Shown here: in pieces, positions 61,437 through 64,000 of the stretch
Position numbering within the stretch: the first letter of the stretch is position 1
How the letters are laid out: every line of letters starts with the position of its first letter
Source of the DNA: Muriicola marianensis
Lineage (GTDB): Bacteria; Bacteroidota; Bacteroidia; Flavobacteriales; Flavobacteriaceae
Assembly: GCF_014638095.1 (NCBI RefSeq)
Contig: NZ_BMFH01000001.1
Span: 1,185,060 to 1,249,059 of the forward strand
Length of the DNA stretch: 64,000 nucleotides
Direction of reading: 5' to 3'
The notes under the pieces: model-generated
The model's database searches: none
Seen by the model: only the letters and a program-made list of their open reading frames with translations
What the model was told of the DNA's origin: nothing
Program-made: the position numbers and the translations under genes

Positions 61437-64000
61437 TACCTTATGATTTGAATCCATCCTTTCCTAACCTCTTGACCCTCACCCAGGTCCAGGATATAAT
61501 AATATGTCCCTTTTGGGAGATCTCCGTTATTCCCCCGGCCATCCCAGGAATTGTCATATCCACGGGCTGAGAACACACTATTGCCGTAACGATCAAAGAT
61601 TTCCAGGGTATTATTCGGGAAAATCTCAATACAATTTACTTTTAAGAGATCATTAATCCCATCTCCATTTGGAGAGAACTGGTTAAATTCAATACCGCAA
61701 TTATCCGGTATATCCGGACTCACTTCAATACCTACGGTTGAACTGTTATTATCATTATTGTTATCCAGAGGGACCGACGAGACCAGGGCTGCTGTATTTT
61801 CCAATATAGTGAAAGAGGACAGTTCCTCAGAAACCCTCACAATTACAATTAATGTTGCCTCCTGGCTGTCAAGCAGTTCAGGAACCGACCAAATACCTGT
61901 GACAGGATCGTAACCTCCCAGGGATTCGGTATGGGACACATACACAAAGTCAGGATCCAGCAGGTCCTCTACCTCAATATCGATGACTCGTTCTGTCGTT
62001 AGGTTCGAGAGGAGTATGGTGAATACCACTTGCTCACCTGCAAGCGCTTCTGTTCTATCTGCTGTCTTTTCAACGCTTAGGTCAATGGGATCCGGATTAC
62101 ACTCAAGAGACAAAACCGGATCACAAGGATCAAGAGGATCTGAAACTCTTTCAGGAACTGCAACCGTGTTTGGGTCATCAATATTATTCACTTCTTCCCC
62201 ATCTGTAAGGCCATCTCCATCCGTATCCGGATTGTTTGGGTCTGTACCCAGAACACCTTCCTGTCCGTCGGTCAGACCATCATTATCCGTGTCTACTGCA
62301 CAATCCGTAACTGTGACCGTCACGGAGACCGAATCATTGGGACAGGGTGCCTGTGCTCCGGTAGTGGTATAGGTAAACACATAGTCTCCGGCCGCAAGGT
62401 CTTCAAAGTCCACTACATTTTGCCCGTTGATGGCCACACCCCCGTTGGAAGGGTCTGTGGTTATCGACCAAATACCGGGATCCGCACCATCAAGGAGATC
62501 ATCAAGATCAAGGGTGGTTGGACCATTGATCGCAGTATTACAGGAAGATGTATCATTGGGGGTACCTGTATCGGGAATATTATTCACTGTGGCAACCACT
62601 GCTTCTCGTTCGGAGGTACATCCATTTGCAGTGGCTTCCACATAGTACGTAGTTGTTGTATCCAGCTCGGGAGTCACAAACGTATCCCCCGTGGCAACGA
62701 GATTGCCACCTGTGGGAGCATCATACCAATTAATATCAGGATCACTGGAATCCGGGGTGGAAGCAAAGGCCCTTAGTGTCATGGACCCGGAGCCACAGGT
62801 GGCATCCTCTACAATTGAATCGAATACTGGCGTCTGGTTAAGGACGAGGGTGATCTCCAGTAACGGACTCGCACAATTGTTAGCCGCATCATAGAAGAAC
62901 CCGTAATATGTTCCGGGGATAGATACCACTGTATTGGTGATATGGGCGTTGGTGACCAGGGGATCCGGATTAGCACTCCAGGTTAGGGTAGTACCAGGCG
63001 GGGGAGTACTGTTGGTGTATTCATTGAGGTCCTGGTTAATCACATCACAGAACAGGGTTGGGATCCCTGTGGGAGCCGGAGGTGTATTCCCGGCATCACA
63101 GTTGGGCGGATTGTCATCGTTCAAGATGGTGACTGTGGCAGTATCAGTGATGTCTACAGGCAATATGGTGCCTGAAAGATTTGACATAAATACGGTAAGG
63201 GTCTCATCTATTTCGACGGTAGTGTCGGCGGTCGGACTAACCGTAAAAGTTTGCTGCTCTCCCGGTGTTCCTATGAAGGTCAAGGTCTGCCCAATAATCG
63301 CAGTGTAATCTGACCCGGCTACGGCTGATCCATCGGACGTAGACACGTCTACAGAGAATCCCCCGGGGGTCGCATTATCTAGAGTTGCAGTAAGCGTTAT
63401 GGGCCCATTATCCTCCAGACCGCTGGCGTTTGCGATGGTTACAGAGGCAGAATCATCATCAGTATTTGTCACGGAAACATCAGAAACATCGGTTCCCGTC
63501 AATGCGTTGAAGGCCGGGTCACCGGAAGAAACCTCACCGGTAATAACTGTATAAGCAATATCTCCATCAAGCAACAGATCGTCCTGGCCAGTAACGATCA
63601 CTATTACCCCGGCATTCCAACTGGCCGGAGGTATCGTTACACTTGCAGGAACTGTTCCTTCACTAGTATCAGAACTGTTGAGGGTAATCACCACATCGGC
63701 GGTAGGCTGAGCACTCAATGTAACCAGGAAGGTATCGCTCTCCCCGTCTTCCGTGGTGACCAGGCCTGAGGTTGGATTCACTAATACCCCTGCTGTATCG
63801 TCATCGGTAATGGTATAGGTCGAAGTTGTCTGCCCGCCCAAGCCCGCATCTCCTGTAGGAGCGCTTAACCCCAGGATAATCGTCTCACTGGGATTTTCCA
63901 CTATTGCATCATCCACAATCGATAAGGTCGGGATCGCGATCTCCGTGCCCGCTGTCCCATCATAGGTCCCCGCCGGGATATTAACCACCTGAGGAGAAGT
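61436..64000 (-). CDS. Large surface protein with Calx-beta, Ca-binding and gliding-motility C-terminal domains (5' end beyond window)
   Basis: The C-terminal 854 residues of a large secreted protein. In order: Calx-beta domains (VNIPAGTYDGTAGTEIAIPT, TITDDD repeats, and ATLDNATPGGFSVDVSTSDG), Ig-like/SprB-type segments (for example TTTYYVEATANGCTSE), Asp-rich Ca-binding repeats (DTDNDGLTDGQEGVLGTDPN, then DTDGDGLTDGEEV), a DUF11 domain (DLSVEKTADRTEALAGEQVV), and a type B gliding-motility C-terminal domain (FNQFSPNGDGINDLLKVNCI, then NSVFSARGYDNSWDGRGN). The last domain targets proteins to type IX secretion. The reading frame continues past 64000, so the N-terminus is unknown. It is coupled to sprF. 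Confidence 0.9.
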   Translation of the reverse strand, partial: TSPQVVNIPAGTYDGTAGTEIAIPTLSIVDDAIVENPSETIILGLSAPTGDAGLGGQTTSTYTITDDDTAGVLVNPTSGLVTTEDGESDTFLVTLSAQPTADVVITLNSSDTSEGTVPASVTIPPASWNAGVIVIVTGQDDLLLDGDIAYTVITGEVSSGDPAFNALTGTDVSDVSVTNTDDDSASVTIANASGLEDNGPITLTATLDNATPGGFSVDVSTSDGSAVAGSDYTAIIGQTLTFIGTPGEQQTFTVSPTADTTVEIDETLTVFMSNLSGTILPVDITDTATVTILNDDNPPNCDAGNTPPAPTGIPTLFCDVINQDLNEYTNSTPPPGTTLTWSANPDPLVTNAHITNTVVSIPGTYYGFFYDAANNCASPLLEITLVLNQTPVFDSIVEDATCGSGSMTLRAFASTPDSSDPDINWYDAPTGGNLVATGDTFVTPELDTTTTYYVEATANGCTSEREAVVATVNNIPDTGTPNDTSSCNTAINGPTTLDLDDLLDGADPGIWSITTDPSNGGVAINGQNVVDFEDLAAGDYVFTYTTTGAQAPCPNDSVSVTVTVTDCAVDTDNDGLTDGQEGVLGTDPNNPDTDGDGLTDGEEVNNIDDPNTVAVPERVSDPLDPCDPVLSLECNPDPIDLSVEKTADRTEALAGEQVVFTILLSNLTTERVIDIEVEDLLDPDFVYVSHTESLGGYDPVTGIWSVPELLDSQEATLIVIVRVSEELSSFTILENTAALVSSVPLDNNNDNNSSTVGIEVSPDIPDNCGIEFNQFSPNGDGINDLLKVNCIEIFPNNTLEIFDRYGNSVFSARGYDNSWDGRGNNGDLPKGTYYYILDLGEGQEVRKGWIQIIR

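Overview
The window is a contiguous stretch of a Bacteroidota chromosome, almost certainly from a marine-type member of the Flavobacteriaceae. The evidence is a type IX secretion cassette (a surface protein with a gliding-motility C-terminal domain, then PorP/SprF, then an OmpA-family protein), several families confined mainly to Bacteroidota (DUF5686, DUF6089, a FolK-deoxynucleoside kinase fusion, SusB-like GH97), and promoters of the Bacteroidota type (TTG about 19 bp upstream of TAnnTTTG). Gene starts rarely have a Shine-Dalgarno sequence. Genus cannot be decided from the sequence.

Layout. 1-3.6 kb: 5' part of a membrane pyrophosphatase and a DUF5686 outer-membrane protein. 3.7-9.8 kb: pyruvate dehydrogenase E1 beta, both electron-transfer flavoprotein subunits, a bifunctional nuclease, a nucleoside transporter and thymidylate synthase. 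9.9-12.5 kb: a small glycogen-binding-fold protein, a class V aminotransferase, a 2TM protein and dihydrofolate reductase. 12.4-20.5 kb (minus strand): an envelope-biogenesis and NAD block, CBS protein - nadK - DUF6089 - uppS - bamA - ompH - ompH - murI. 20.6-27.8 kb (plus strand): pdxJ, an alpha/beta hydrolase, a GDSL-type lipoprotein, a 4TM protein, then tig - clpP - clpX. 27.8-40.8 kb: a Cys-nucleophile hydrolase-like protein, GH3, DUF2797, AsmA, a queuosine-precursor transporter, SppA, the FolK-dNK fusion, a SpoU methyltransferase and mutS.

40.8-47.2 kb is the accessory part. It has tRNA-Gly, then two tandem 81-bp units made from the 5' part of a tRNA-Leu gene with a palindrome set into the D-loop, then the intact tRNA-Leu. 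Next comes a clearly AT-richer islet (a DUF4236/SH3-like membrane protein and a small Cys-rich exported peptide) bracketed by a duplicated hairpin sequence of about 47 bp. After it lies a lipoprotein - LytS-type kinase - LytTR regulator operon beside a small secreted protein/beta-barrel operon; both transcription units carry a shared bipartite upstream motif.

47.5-54.7 kb: MscL, a DUF4242 protein between two dispersed-repeat copies, then four genes on one strand for exported proteins: an inverting GH97 glucosidase, a six-hairpin glycosidase, a DUF3124 protein and a DUF1080 hydrolase, with no SusC/SusD. 55.1-64 kb: a FadL/OmpP1 porin with an inverted repeat upstream, a SanA-like protein, an Nramp homologue lacking the DPGN metal site, and the type IX secretion cassette, whose surface adhesin (Calx-beta repeats, Ca-binding repeats, DUF11, gliding C-terminal domain) runs off the right edge.

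Most of the window is housekeeping. The best candidates for something undescribed are the tRNA-Leu-derived repeat tract with the adjoining islet, and the shared motif around the LytTR system. No CRISPR array, transposase, integrase, rRNA gene or recognised defence system was seen.
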